64,000 bases of DNA from contig JAGIBN010000004.1 in NCBI GenBank assembly GCA_017744315.1, forward strand, positions 1-64,000, written 5' to 3'. The notes beneath the pieces are model-generated. The model was not told where the DNA came from. It made no database searches and saw only the letters and a program-made list of their open reading frames with translations. This DNA is from Porphyrobacter sp. Its GTDB lineage: Bacteria; Pseudomonadota; Alphaproteobacteria; Sphingomonadales; Sphingomonadaceae. A program made the position numbers and the translations under genes. Below are positions 1-8,659 of the stretch, piece after piece. The stretch's first letter is position 1, and each line of letters begins with the position of its first letter.

Positions 1-1775
1 CGTCCGAAGCCCGGCGAAGTCAGGACGGTCTGAACACGCTCAAGCGAGTAGATGCCGGTCTGACGGGCGAAGGTGTGCGATTCGCCGTGGTTGACGAAGG
101 CTTCCCAGGTCCAGTCGGTACCCGGGACCGATCCCTGCAGACCCGCGACCAGATTGTAGGTCATCACATCGGTAAAAGTCTCACGATCGTCCGGCATCAA
201 TGTGGACATCTGCCACGGTTCGTTTGCGCCAGAGACCGTTCCGTTGAGCGCCGGATCCGCGTTGTACCCAGGCTCACCAGGGCGAGCCGGTCGTGTGCGG
301 GAATTCAGGATCTGCTGCAGCTCAGCCGGAAGAAACTGGCCGATCACATCGTTATTCGAACAGCCGCCGAGGGCATTTGCGGCGCACGCGAACTGGTTGC
401 CGTACTGGGTGGCGAAAGCCGGGTTAGTCGGATTGTCCGACAGATCGTTTGGCGTGGCATCGGAATAGATGCCGCCCCCGAACTGCATGCCGTTGAGAAT
501 GACCGAGCTCGGGTTGCTGGTGCCGAGAGTCGATCCATTGGGCTGGCGTCCCTGGCTGCCGACATAAGTACCGTTGCCATACGGCAGGGACACGTCCCAA
601 CCGTTGGTGATCGGGCCGGGCTCGTTCCGGGTGTAGGTGTTGACGGCGCTGAAGGTCGCCTGACCGAACACACCGATCCAGTCGTTGATCTCGTAGTTGC
701 CGCGGGCCAGCGCGTTGTAACGCGTCAGCGGCAGGATCAAGTACAGGTTGGTGTTGTTGAAGCCGATGTTTCCGGCCGCGGTCTGCTTCCATGGGTCGCC
801 ATCCAGCGCGCCCGAGTTGAAGCGATAGGCACCGCCTCGCTGATTGAAGCCGGTGCCGGTCCAGGCCGTGCCATCGGGATTGAAGAAGATGTTGTAACCG
901 GCTCCCGTCAGCGCAGGCGTACCCGCGGGACGTTGGTTGAAGATGCCGTTGATCACGTCCGGGTCGGCCGGATTGAGGCCCGAAAGGACCACTGCCGGAG
1001 CGCTGTTGAAGAACCCGGCCCCCGCAATGAGGGGATCGGCCCACATGTCGCGGTACCACTTGCGATCGCGCTGGTAGCTGCCTTCGCGAGTGTTCATCGA
1101 GAGCGCCAGGCTGATGTTGCCGCGGCCATCTTCGAAGTCGGTGCCCATGATGCCCGACAGCTGGTATTCGAAACCGTCGCCTTGCTGGGTGATGCCGGCC
1201 TGGGCGTCGAGTTCGAGGCCCTGCACGTTCTTCTTCAGGATGAAGTTGGTAACGCCGGCGACGGCGTCAGCGCCGTAAGTCGCCGACGCACCGCCCGAAA
1301 TGATTTCGACGCGCTCGATGGCGGCCGACGGGATCGTGCTGATGTCGGTCACGCCCGAAGCGTTGGCCGGGGTCGAACGGCGGCCATCGACGAGGACGAG
1401 GTTGCGGTTCGAACCGATACCACGGAGCGACACGGTCGCGGCGCCCGGGGTGTTGGTCGCGGTCGGCTGAATGTCGCCGCCCAGGGTCGGGGTCTGCGCC
1501 GGAACGAACTGCGGCAGCTTGTTCAGGTTGGCTTCGACTGCCGTGGTCGAGGAGTTCTGCAGCAGCGCTTCGTCAACGGTGACGGTAGGGCTGTTCGACT
1601 TGAAGTCCTGGCGCTGAATACGCGAACCCGTGACGATGATCGCGTCACCTTCGGCTTCTTCGGGCTCGTATCCCGAAGCTTCCTGCCCAACGGCCGGCGC
1701 AGCCACTGCGACCGCAGTTGCGCAACCCGCCAACAACAGGACCTTACGCAGCCTCACGTTACTAAAACCCCTCAC
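1..1775 (-). CDS. TonB-dependent receptor, partial (C-terminus outside window)
   Basis: Outer-membrane TonB-dependent receptor that would take up a substrate I cannot identify. Reading leftward, a signal peptide (LRKVLLLAGC...AVGQ) is followed by DAIIVTGSRIQR, a TonB-box/plug start, then plug motifs VSLRGIGSNRNLVLVDGRR and GGASATYGADAVAGVTNFI. The frame stays open to base 1, so the barrel end and stop lie outside the window. I chose GTG at 1775 because AAGGGAG lies 7 bases upstream; a second GTG at 1757 is possible. The upstream 500 bases contain inverted repeats. Family call is firm; substrate is unknown. Confidence 0.9.
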   Translation of the reverse strand, partial: MRGFSNVRLRKVLLLAGCATAVAVAAPAVGQEASGYEPEEAEGDAIIVTGSRIQRQDFKSNSPTVTVDEALLQNSSTTAVEANLNKLPQFVPAQTPTLGGDIQPTATNTPGAATVSLRGIGSNRNLVLVDGRRSTPANASGVTDISTIPSAAIERVEIISGGASATYGADAVAGVTNFILKKNVQGLELDAQAGITQQGDGFEYQLSGIMGTDFEDGRGNISLALSMNTREGSYQRDRKWYRDMWADPLIAGAGFFNSAPAVVLSGLNPADPDVINGIFNQRPAGTPALTGAGYNIFFNPDGTAWTGTGFNQRGGAYRFNSGALDGDPWKQTAAGNIGFNNTNLYLILPLTRYNALARGNYEINDWIGVFGQATFSAVNTYTRNEPGPITNGWDVSLPYGNGTYVGSQGRQPNGSTLGTSNPSSVILNGMQFGGGIYSDATPNDLSDNPTNPAFATQYGNQFACAANALGGCSNNDVIGQFLPAELQQILNSRTRPARPGEPGYNADPALNGTVSGANEPWQMSTLMPDDRETFTDVMTYNLVAGLQGSVPGTDWTWEAFVNHGESHTFARQTGIYSLERVQTVLTSPGFG

Positions 1776-2282
1776 CTGGAACTCCCTTCAAAACAGTCTT
1801 GTCTCAACTTTCTGGCCGCGACTTCGAATTGATTGCTCAAAATGCGCCCACCCTCATGGACGCATTTCGATATCCTCCATCCCCCACCCCCTTTCCGCAC
1901 GACTTCTCCCTTCGAAGACCAATAGGATCTTCGATTTTCGGATATTCTGAATGCAGGTCGGTGCCGATTAATCGAATCGGTCCGGCAGAGATTTAGGTCA
2001 ATTCAAAGGCATCGTGAGACTTCGCGATGAAGTCCTACTTCTCAATACGCAATGTTACTTAGCGACTTGGGACTACCTGATGCAAACCGGCGCAAGTCGC
2101 GGATCAAAAGGTCACGACGACCTCTCCGAAATAGCGCCGCCCCGCCTTGTCTGGGGCGCACAAGCCACGTATTTCGGTAGGTGCGCCTCAAGGGCGCGAA
2201 CCAAAGCATCCGGCGCGCACGGCGCAAGAGATGCAAAAACAACAGAACGGACGCTTGAGCGTCCCGCGCAGGAGAAGATGCC
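1776..2282. promoter_or_regulatory. Divergent intergenic region with two inverted repeats
   Basis: 507 bases between the leftward receptor and rightward urcA-like gene. It is AT-richer than its neighbours, especially 1860-2090. Two exact inverted repeats are visible: AAATGCG (1840-1846) with CGCATTT (1861-1867), and CCGATT (1964-1969) with AATCGG (1975-1980). Both sit upstream of the receptor and could be operator sites. An open frame at 2014-2286 resembles no family I know and I do not annotate it as a gene. Confidence 0.4.
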
Positions 2283-2627
2283 ATGAAGATCGTTGGAGCC
2301 GCGATTGCGGCCGCTGGCTTGCTTGTCTCTACCGCCGCCGTCGCCAATGTGCGCGACGACCAGATGTCCGTCTCCGTCACTCGTCCGGCCGAAGGTGGCC
2401 GCGAGCGGGTCGACCTGCAGGTTTCGACCGAGGGTCTGAACCTCGCTACCGTCCAGGGGACGGCCAAGCTCCGTCAGCGTGTCAGCAGGGCGATCGCGGT
2501 GGCCTGCAATCCCGGCGATCGCCTCGACGCCGATCTCGCGCCCGACTTCCAGTGCCGTCGGGAAATGGCTGCCAGCGCGGAGCCGGCGCTGATCAACGCC
2601 TCGCGCCAGGCTCTTGCGTATAACTGA
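2283..2627 (+). CDS. UrcA family protein
   Basis: Small secreted protein of 114 residues with a signal peptide (MKIVGAAIAAAGLLVSTAAVA) and the UrcA pattern: a VSVTRPAEGGRERVDLQVST strand region, then a helical region with two cysteines (VACNPGD, FQCRRE) that may form a disulfide. UrcA proteins are common in sphingomonads and Caulobacter relatives; their biochemical role is unknown. The ATG at 2283 follows AGGAGA. The gene is monocistronic and ends just before a hairpin at 2644-2673. Confidence 0.8.
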   Translation: MKIVGAAIAAAGLLVSTAAVANVRDDQMSVSVTRPAEGGRERVDLQVSTEGLNLATVQGTAKLRQRVSRAIAVACNPGDRLDADLAPDFQCRREMAASAEPALINASRQALAYN

Positions 2628-2643
2628 TTGATCGAAGAGGGTC

Positions 2644-2673
2644 GGTGGCCGGGTGCACCCTCACCCGGCCACC
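2644..2673. terminator. Convergent hairpin, probable bidirectional terminator
   Basis: Perfect 11-bp stem GGTGGCCGGGT / ACCCGGCCACC around an 8-base loop, placed between the stops of the urcA-like gene (2627) and the leftward amine oxidase (2691). No clear T-run follows, so intrinsic termination may be weak. Confidence 0.55.
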
Positions 2674-2690
2674 TCCTCGCTCCCCCAGGC

Positions 2691-4280
2691 TCAAGCTGCC
2701 AGTGCGCGCTGGTGCAGTCGCGTGACTGCGTCGAGCGAGGATAGCAGGGCCCCTTCCATCCAGCATCCGTAGTAGGAGGCGTGCTCGCCCGCGAGGACGA
2801 TGCGCCCGTCGAGCGAGACGAGATCCTGGTAGTGCGCCTCGCGCGTCTGGTCGGTCCAGGTGGCGCAGCATCCGAGGATCCACGGCATGCGGCTCCAGGC
2901 GACCGAGGCGCCGTTGCGGAACTCGCGGCGGTACTCGTCAGGATGGAACACCGAACCTTGCGTAAGCGCCGCCTCGATGCGGGCTTCGGGCGTCATGCCG
3001 GCGAACTGGTAGCCGCCCGCCCCGCTGGCGAAAGCGCCGAGGAGCACCGCGGGCCCGTCCTTGAACATGTTGTTGTTCGGGTAGGAGACCAGCCCGATCG
3101 CCTGGTCGGTGAAGCTGTGGCCGCCGTAGATCGAGTATTTGTCCTCCCAGAAGCGGCTCGCCATTTCGAGCCCGATCTTGACCTGGCCCGAGTAGGGCAG
3201 CGCCTTGATCGCGGCTTTCTTGGCGTCGCTGACCTGGATGTCCATCTGCGCCAGGATCGAGGCCGGGATGGTGCAGACGCAGTAATCGGCCTGGGCCTCG
3301 CCGGTGCGGCCGGTCTTGGTGTCCTCCCAGCTGACCGTCACTCCAGTGTCGCTCTGAGCGATCTTGGTGACCTTGGTGTCATAGCGGATGGTGTTTTTGC
3401 CGAGCTGTTTCACGAAGCCCTTGCCGATCATGTCCATCCCGCCCTTGGGCTGGAACATGGTCGTCTGCATCACATAGCCGAAGTAGAACCCCATCTGCGA
3501 CCAGACGTGCGACGAGAGGACATCGCTCAGGCCGTTGACTTGCGACATTGTCGGCGCCCCATCGACGCCGCCGCCCGGCGCTTTCTCGAAGCCGCGCTGG
3601 CCCGAGACCTTGAGCGACGAGGAGTACTTCATGTTCCCGTCGAGCGCGCCCCATTCGCGCATCGCGACCAGCAGCTTCTCCTTGTCCTCCGCGGTGACCG
3701 CATCGTCGAGCGAGCCGGCGTTGAGCGCCTTGCCCAGCAGTTCCGAGACGTGACCTTTGAAGTCGACCGCAACCTCCTTGTAGCGCTGCGGCTTGCCGCC
3801 GAACGCGTCGGAGCGGTGGACGAAGGCGTTGTGGTTGAGCTGGATGAAGGGCTCGAGCTCGACTCCGAACTGCTTGCAATAGTGCAGCAAGGTGCGGTGG
3901 TGGTGCGGAATGCGCCATGGGCCGGGGTTGAGGTAGTTGCCCGGAGCAAAGCCGACCGTCTGGGTGGCACCGCCGACCTCGACGATCTTGTCGCCGCCGC
4001 GTACCGAGTAGTTCCGGCCGCCGGGCCTGTCCTGGTACTCGAGGATCTGGACCGAGTAGCCGGCCCTGGTCAGCTCATAGGCAGCGAGCAAACCGGCGAG
4101 CCCCGCGCCGAGGACCAGCACCTTGGACCCCGGACGTGCGCCCGAGAGGTTGGGCGGGCCGGTGAACTGGGTTTCGGCGGCGTGGCCGAGCGCGGTCATC
4201 GCCTGATACATCGCCAGGCCGCCCCCGACCTTGCCGATCATCGCCAGGAGTTCGCGGCGGCTCTGTGGAGTGAAGTTCAT
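2691..4280 (-). CDS. Exported flavin amine oxidase (monoamine/L-amino-acid oxidase family)
   Basis: FAD-dependent amine oxidase of 529 residues, oxidising an amine or amino acid to an imine. An N-terminal twin-arginine stretch (SRRELLAMIGKVGG, residues 7-20) suggests folded export to the periplasm. The dinucleotide-binding motif VLGAGLAGL is near residues 56-64, followed by EYQDRPGGRN. The C-terminal FAD motif is LAGEHASYYGCWMEGA. Start ATG 4280 has AAAGGA 6 bases upstream. It is the last gene of a receptor-RidA-cytochrome c-oxidase run, so electrons could pass to the cytochrome rather than to oxygen (inference). The substrate is unknown. RidA neighbours fit imine products. Confidence 0.88.
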   Translation of the reverse strand: MNFTPQSRRELLAMIGKVGGGLAMYQAMTALGHAAETQFTGPPNLSGARPGSKVLVLGAGLAGLLAAYELTRAGYSVQILEYQDRPGGRNYSVRGGDKIVEVGGATQTVGFAPGNYLNPGPWRIPHHHRTLLHYCKQFGVELEPFIQLNHNAFVHRSDAFGGKPQRYKEVAVDFKGHVSELLGKALNAGSLDDAVTAEDKEKLLVAMREWGALDGNMKYSSSLKVSGQRGFEKAPGGGVDGAPTMSQVNGLSDVLSSHVWSQMGFYFGYVMQTTMFQPKGGMDMIGKGFVKQLGKNTIRYDTKVTKIAQSDTGVTVSWEDTKTGRTGEAQADYCVCTIPASILAQMDIQVSDAKKAAIKALPYSGQVKIGLEMASRFWEDKYSIYGGHSFTDQAIGLVSYPNNNMFKDGPAVLLGAFASGAGGYQFAGMTPEARIEAALTQGSVFHPDEYRREFRNGASVAWSRMPWILGCCATWTDQTREAHYQDLVSLDGRIVLAGEHASYYGCWMEGALLSSLDAVTRLHQRALAA

Positions 4281-4304
4281 GGGCAGTCCTTTCTGGCTGC
4301 GCGG

Positions 4305-4745
4305 TCAGCGGCAGCTTGAACAATCGGGAGTGGGAGCTTCGGTGGCGGCGATGACGCGCTGCACGTCGGCCTCGGTGACCGGTTCGGGGTAGGTGTTGAG
4401 CTCGCTGCGCACGTAGGTGAGCACCGCCGCCATCTGCCCCGGGGTGAGGATGTCGGTGAACCAGGGCATGCCGCCCCGCCCCTTGACCAGAATTCCGACA
4501 CCGAAGGCCGGCTCGGCCAGGTTGGGATTGCCGGCCAGCGCCGGGATCGAGGCGCCGGCCCCTCCCCCGCCCATGCCATCGGCCATGTGGCAGGCCTGGC
4601 AGATCTGTTCGTAGACCTCCCGCCCTTCCTTGGAGACTTCGACCGAGGTCGTGCCGCCAGGCGCGTCCTGAGCCCGGGCGACGAAGGTGGTGACGAGCGC
4701 GAGCCCGGCCACGCCGATCGCCACGCGCGATATGATGGGTTTCAT
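4305..4745 (-). CDS. Secreted c-type cytochrome
   Basis: 146-residue monohaem cytochrome c with a signal peptide (ending near FVARAQ, residue 26), haem motif CQACH at residues 49-53 and a likely axial Met93 in GRGGMPWF. The fold resembles class I cytochromes that accept electrons from periplasmic dehydrogenases. An extra DCSSCR at the C-terminus carries two more cysteines without a following histidine. The start ATG at 4745 follows GGGAGG. It lies 24 bases upstream of the amine oxidase and is probably its electron acceptor (inference from position). Confidence 0.88.
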   Translation of the reverse strand: MKPIISRVAIGVAGLALVTTFVARAQDAPGGTTSVEVSKEGREVYEQICQACHMADGMGGGGAGASIPALAGNPNLAEPAFGVGILVKGRGGMPWFTDILTPGQMAAVLTYVRSELNTYPEPVTEADVQRVIAATEAPTPDCSSCR

Positions 4746-4782
4746 TGGGTTACCTCCCGATTGCGACTTGTCGGGGTTGGGT

Positions 4783-5268
4783 TCACTTGGCGGCGATCGC
4801 CTCGATCTCGACGTACATGGTCGGGCGGCCGAGAGCGGCGACCTGGATCGTCGAGCGGGTCGGCGAATTGGGTTGCTCGGCCGTGCCGAAGAAGGTGCGG
4901 AACACCTCGTTCATCGCGGCGGAGTCCATCCTGCCTTCCTTCTCGGGCACGCCGACGAGGAACACGGTCATCTTCACCACGTCGCCCATGCCGAGGCCCA
5001 TCGCTTCGAGCTGGGTCTTGATCTTGGTCAGCACGCTGAGCGTCTGCGCCCGTGTGTCACCGAGGTCCTCGGGCTTGGCCGGGTCGAGCGGCGAAGGCGT
5101 GGTGCCGGAGATGAAGTGGAGGGTCGTCCCCGGTGGCACGGTCGCGGTGCTGGCGATCGGCGATTCCGGGTTGCTCTTGGTCCGCGTTACTTGCGCCAGG
5201 GCGGGCGCGGCGGGCAGCGCGGCGGCACCGATCGCGAGGACCAGAGCGGGCAGCATTCTAAAGGTCAT
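4783..5268 (-). CDS. RidA/YjgF family protein with signal peptide
   Basis: 161-residue RidA (Rid/YER057c/UK114) family protein. Cytosolic RidA hydrolyses reactive 2-imino acids to keto acids and ammonia. This copy has a clear signal peptide ending APALAQ (residue 26), so it is likely periplasmic, which is unusual. Family residues are retained: Arg138 in PTRSTIQVAAL, matching the substrate-binding Arg of RidA, and the acidic residues of VEIEAIA (154-160). It is the second gene of the receptor-RidA-cytochrome-amine oxidase run; an imine-producing oxidase two genes downstream provides a natural substrate (inference). Confidence 0.88.
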   Translation of the reverse strand: MTFRMLPALVLAIGAAALPAAPALAQVTRTKSNPESPIASTATVPPGTTLHFISGTTPSPLDPAKPEDLGDTRAQTLSVLTKIKTQLEAMGLGMGDVVKMTVFLVGVPEKEGRMDSAAMNEVFRTFFGTAEQPNSPTRSTIQVAALGRPTMYVEIEAIAAK

Positions 5269-5299
5269 TATGTCGGCTCCCGTATGTCTTTGGGTGTGG

Positions 5300-5325
5300 G
5301 GCCGAGCGCCTTCCGGCGCCCGGCC
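5300..5325. terminator. Hairpin between receptor and ridA
   Basis: Stem GGCCGAGCGCC / GGCGCCCGGCC with a 4-base loop, 11 pairs including one wobble. It lies just after the stop of the receptor at 5332 and before the RidA start. There is no T-run, so it may act as an attenuator or mRNA-stability element lowering expression of the three distal genes rather than as a full terminator. Confidence 0.45.
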
Positions 5326-5331
5326 GAAAGG

Positions 5332-7851
5332 TCAGAAGTTGAAGTCGAGGCGAGCGTAGTAGTACCCGCCGTTGCTGCCGTACGAGCCATGGCCGTAGCG
5401 CGAGTTGATCGTGGTCGAACCGTTGACGTAGGGCGAGGTGCCCGAGGCGACCGGAACCGGCAGGAGGTCTGGGATCTCGGGCTTCTTGTTGAACAGGTTG
5501 TTCGCGCCGATCGAGAACTTCATCCAGTCGGTGAAGTCGTAACCGAGTTCGAGATCGGTCAGCGGGGTGGCCCCGACGACGCCCTGGTACGGTCCATATC
5601 CGCTGATCGCGGGGAACACGAGGATGGAGGACTTGCCCTGGAATGACTGGCGCACGTTGATGCTGAAGGCATCCTTCGTGAACAGCACCCCGAGCGTGGC
5701 CTTGTACTTGGGCTGCGCGGTTTCGAGGTAGCTTTCCGCCTGCGCGGTGAACAGCGCGCTGCCCAGCCGGTTCTCGGTGACCTTGGTCTCGTTGTAGTTG
5801 GCGTTCAGCGAGAGATCGAGGTCGCCGAAATCCAGGTCGACCGGGTAGCGAGCCGAGAAGTCCAGGCCCCAGGTCCGGGTGTCGATGCCGTTGGTAAAGG
5901 TCTGCACGCTCACCGTGGGCACGTTGTCGATCACGGTCCCGCGGGCCGCGATCGCCGCCATCACCGCATCGTAGGCGGGGATGCCGTTGATGAGGTTGGT
6001 CTGCGGCACGCCGTTGACCAGGCCGCGGATGGCCGAAGTCCCGGCGATGCGGTCCTTGATGGTGATGTAGTACCCGTCGAGCGAGACCACGAGCCGGTTC
6101 TCCGGCCGCAGCACGATACCCGCCGAGTAGTTGGTCGACTTCTCCGGCTTGAGTGGCGAGAAGCCGAGCAAGGCGGCTGCCTCCGAGTTCGGCGGCAGCT
6201 GTACGCTGGCGCTGGTCGGGGCGACGTTTGTGGCCGAGTAATAGGATTCGCCCATGGTCGGCGCCCGGAAGCCGGTGCTGACGGTACCGCGCAGGGCGAT
6301 CTCGTCGGTGAAGTCGTAACGGGTGGTCAGCTTGCCGATCACCGTGTCGCCGAAGTCGCTGTAGTCCTCGTAACGGCCCGCGATATCGACCACCCAGCCT
6401 TCGACCGGATTGGTGATGAAGTTGATGTAGGCCGACTTGGAGTCGCGGCTGTAGTTGCCGGCGTCAGTCAGCGAGTAACCCGGGAACGACTGCCCGCCTT
6501 CCTTGTAGCGCGAACCATAGTCGCCCGGGCTGATGCCGTAAGTTTCCTCGCGGTATTCGGCGCCGAAGGCGATGGTGAGCGGTTCGGCCAGGCCGATCTC
6601 GACGTCATGCTGAATATCGAGCGTGTTGGTCCACTGCGTCAGCGAGAACGAGCCGTTGTAGAAGTCGGTCGGCGTAAACCCGGTGTCGATGAACAGCGAG
6701 CGGTTGGCGGACTCGATCGTGAAAATGTCGTTGCCGTCGGAGCCGTAAGTGCTCGAGAGATCCCACTCCCAGCCGCCGATGTCGCCGCGGAAGCCGCCGG
6801 TAATCGAGTACTGATCCTGGACCACCTTCTGCAGCGGGACCATGCCGGTAGTTCCGGTGTCGGCGAAACAAGTGGTCGGGTCGGAGGAGCTAGTGCAAAT
6901 GCGGTTCGGCACACGATAGCCCTGGTAGGCCTCGCCCTCGCGCCGGGCGACGTTACCGAACGAGTAGAACTCGAAATCGCCGAAGTCGTAGCCAGCGTTG
7001 TAAAATGCGACATTGAGATCGGACTTGGCCTGGCCGCCGTTGATGTCCTTCAGGTCGAGCGCGTCGTAGATCGGCACGAACGCGGCCGGAATGTTGGTGG
7101 CAAGGTTGCCGTCGATGTCCCGGACCGAAGTCTGGCCGTCACCCTGGAAGGTGTGGCCGTTGCGGCGGTGGAACAGCGTCAGGTTCAGGAACCCGCTCTC
7201 GCCGATGGAGAAGCCGAGGTTGCCGCTGACGCTGAGGGTTTCGCCTTCGCTGTCGTAGTACTGGCCACCCGTGATCTTGGCGGTGCCGCCCTGGTCGTTG
7301 CTCTTGAGGATGATGTTGACGACGCCGGCGATGGCGTCCGAACCGTAGACCGCCGCGGCGCCTTCCTGGAACACCTCGATGCGTTGGACGGCGTCTGGCG
7401 GAATAAGGTCGATGCTCGGAGCGGCCGAGCCCTGGAACGGGCCGGCAATGACCTGGAGGATCGCAGAGCCGTGGCGTCGCTTGCCGTTGACCAGCACTAG
7501 CGTGTGATTGGGGTTGAGGCCGCGCAGTCTCGCGCTGAGCGAGAAGTTCGACATGTCGGTGCCCTGCGTCTGGGCCGAGAAGGACGGCACCAGCTGCGTC
7601 AGGGCCTGGTTGAGGTTCGGCTGACCTACGCGGCTCAGCTCTTCCGCACCGAGCAGCCGGATCGGCGAAGCGCTGTCGGCCGCTTGCTGGCCGGTGGCGC
7701 GAGTGCCGGTGACCATGATGACGTTGTCGTCACCGGGTGCAGCCTCGTCGAGCGCGGGCTCGGCGTCGGTGGTCTGCGCATAGGCAGCGGTGGCGGTAAG
7801 CGTGCTCGACGCCAGGAGGATGGAAATGAAAGTCCGTGAAACGCGCGACAT
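5332..7851 (-). CDS. TonB-dependent receptor
   Basis: Outer-membrane receptor of about 839 residues. Signal peptide ends AAYAQ; a plug start VIMVTGTRATGQ is followed by NPNHTLVLVNGKRRHG and QEGAAAVYGSDAIAGVVNII, typical plug motifs, then a long barrel ending in the aromatic YYYARLDFNF. The chosen start ATG at 7851 has GGGGG 7 bases upstream; a GTG at 7902 would add 17 residues that do not look like a signal peptide. It leads the run with RidA, cytochrome c and amine oxidase, so its cargo may be the amine substrate (inference). Confidence 0.92.
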   Translation of the reverse strand: MSRVSRTFISILLASSTLTATAAYAQTTDAEPALDEAAPGDDNVIMVTGTRATGQQAADSASPIRLLGAEELSRVGQPNLNQALTQLVPSFSAQTQGTDMSNFSLSARLRGLNPNHTLVLVNGKRRHGSAILQVIAGPFQGSAAPSIDLIPPDAVQRIEVFQEGAAAVYGSDAIAGVVNIILKSNDQGGTAKITGGQYYDSEGETLSVSGNLGFSIGESGFLNLTLFHRRNGHTFQGDGQTSVRDIDGNLATNIPAAFVPIYDALDLKDINGGQAKSDLNVAFYNAGYDFGDFEFYSFGNVARREGEAYQGYRVPNRICTSSSDPTTCFADTGTTGMVPLQKVVQDQYSITGGFRGDIGGWEWDLSSTYGSDGNDIFTIESANRSLFIDTGFTPTDFYNGSFSLTQWTNTLDIQHDVEIGLAEPLTIAFGAEYREETYGISPGDYGSRYKEGGQSFPGYSLTDAGNYSRDSKSAYINFITNPVEGWVVDIAGRYEDYSDFGDTVIGKLTTRYDFTDEIALRGTVSTGFRAPTMGESYYSATNVAPTSASVQLPPNSEAAALLGFSPLKPEKSTNYSAGIVLRPENRLVVSLDGYYITIKDRIAGTSAIRGLVNGVPQTNLINGIPAYDAVMAAIAARGTVIDNVPTVSVQTFTNGIDTRTWGLDFSARYPVDLDFGDLDLSLNANYNETKVTENRLGSALFTAQAESYLETAQPKYKATLGVLFTKDAFSINVRQSFQGKSSILVFPAISGYGPYQGVVGATPLTDLELGYDFTDWMKFSIGANNLFNKKPEIPDLLPVPVASGTSPYVNGSTTINSRYGHGSYGSNGGYYYARLDFNF

Positions 7852-8144
7852 TGGATAGCCCCCAAACTGGTTGCGGACCTCCCCCGGATTGACCGGGTTC
7901 ACACTCGCGATTTCATGCCGTTTGGCTTTTATCGTTCATGCGACCCGTTCAGGTCTTATGTTCTGTTTTCAGGTGCCTGGTTGGCTTGTCAGTGAGATCC
8001 CCAACCACCCGTCACCGCCATGACAAACCAAAACCGGGAGATTGGACATACGCCGATATGCGTACGGCCGGCCGGGCCGATGTCCTTACTATGCGGTCCT
8101 GGATTCGAAGCGCGGCCAGTGCCGCGCCGGGCCAGGAGAACTCG
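7852..8144. promoter_or_regulatory. Divergent promoter region, receptor / second ridA
   Basis: 293 bases between two divergent genes of the same presumed pathway. It contains two direct copies of TTCAGGT (7948-7954 and 7968-7974) spaced by exactly 20 bases, about two helical turns, which could be a tandem binding site for the neighbouring response regulator. No certain -35/-10 pair was identified. Confidence 0.35.
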
Positions 8145-8657
8145 ATGCTGAACCGATATCTGGTGGCCGCCGCCGCCGCGACCGCCATGCTTGCACTTCC
8201 CGCTGCCGCTTCGGCGCAAGTCACGCGAATCCAGGGCAATCCGCAGGCGCTGATCCTCGACGCGGCGGAAGTCAGCGCCGGGGCCGACATGATCTACCTT
8301 TCGGGCCAGTTGCCCTCGCCGATCGATGCGGCCAAGCCGATGGCCGAGGTGACTTCGCTCGAAGAGATGGGCGACACCAAGACCCAGACGATCAGCACGC
8401 TATCGAAGATCAAGACGATCCTCGAGGCCCGCGGCTACGCGATGAGCGATCTCATCAAGCTCAGCCTCTTCGTGGCCGCCGATCCGCGCACCGGACGGAT
8501 GGATTTCGCCGGCGTCAACGAAGGGTTCCGCGAGTTCTTCAAGACCAGCGAGAACCCCAACACCGTGGCCCGCTCAACCTTTCAGGTCGCTGCGTTGGTC
8601 GGTCCGCACTTCCTGATCGAGATCGAGGCGATCGCCGCCAAGGCGCCGGCCAGTTAG
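8145..8657 (+). CDS. Second RidA/YjgF family protein with signal peptide
   Basis: 170-residue paralogue of the RidA at 4783-5268, again with a signal peptide (cleavage near AAASAQ, residue 25). Arg143 in VARSTFQVAAL and the IEIEAIA stretch (158-164) are kept. The ATG at 8145 follows AGGAGA; the frame is open further upstream but without family similarity. It diverges from the receptor operon and converges with the response-regulator gene, 2 bases away. Two exported RidA proteins around one amine oxidase suggest two imine types or a homo/hetero-oligomer (inference). Confidence 0.87.
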   Translation: MLNRYLVAAAAATAMLALPAAASAQVTRIQGNPQALILDAAEVSAGADMIYLSGQLPSPIDAAKPMAEVTSLEEMGDTKTQTISTLSKIKTILEARGYAMSDLIKLSLFVAADPRTGRMDFAGVNEGFREFFKTSENPNTVARSTFQVAALVGPHFLIEIEAIAAKAPAS

Positions 8658-8659
8658 CC

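Noticed and set aside
75..1832. 585-residue plus-strand open frame opposite the first receptor
   Set aside because: Arg/Val-rich composition typical of the antisense of a high-GC gene; the minus-strand frame has signal peptide, plug and barrel motifs.
2014..2286. 90-residue open frame upstream of the urcA-like gene
   Set aside because: No recognisable family, weak start, and it lies in AT-rich promoter-like DNA overlapping the urcA ribosome site.
2781..4319. 512-residue plus-strand open frame opposite the amine oxidase
   Set aside because: Low-complexity antisense composition; the amine oxidase on the other strand has FAD motifs and a proper ribosome site.
7938..8144. N-terminal extension of the second RidA frame
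   Set aside because: The upstream residues are not family-like, while ATG 8145 has a strong ribosome site and begins a signal peptide.
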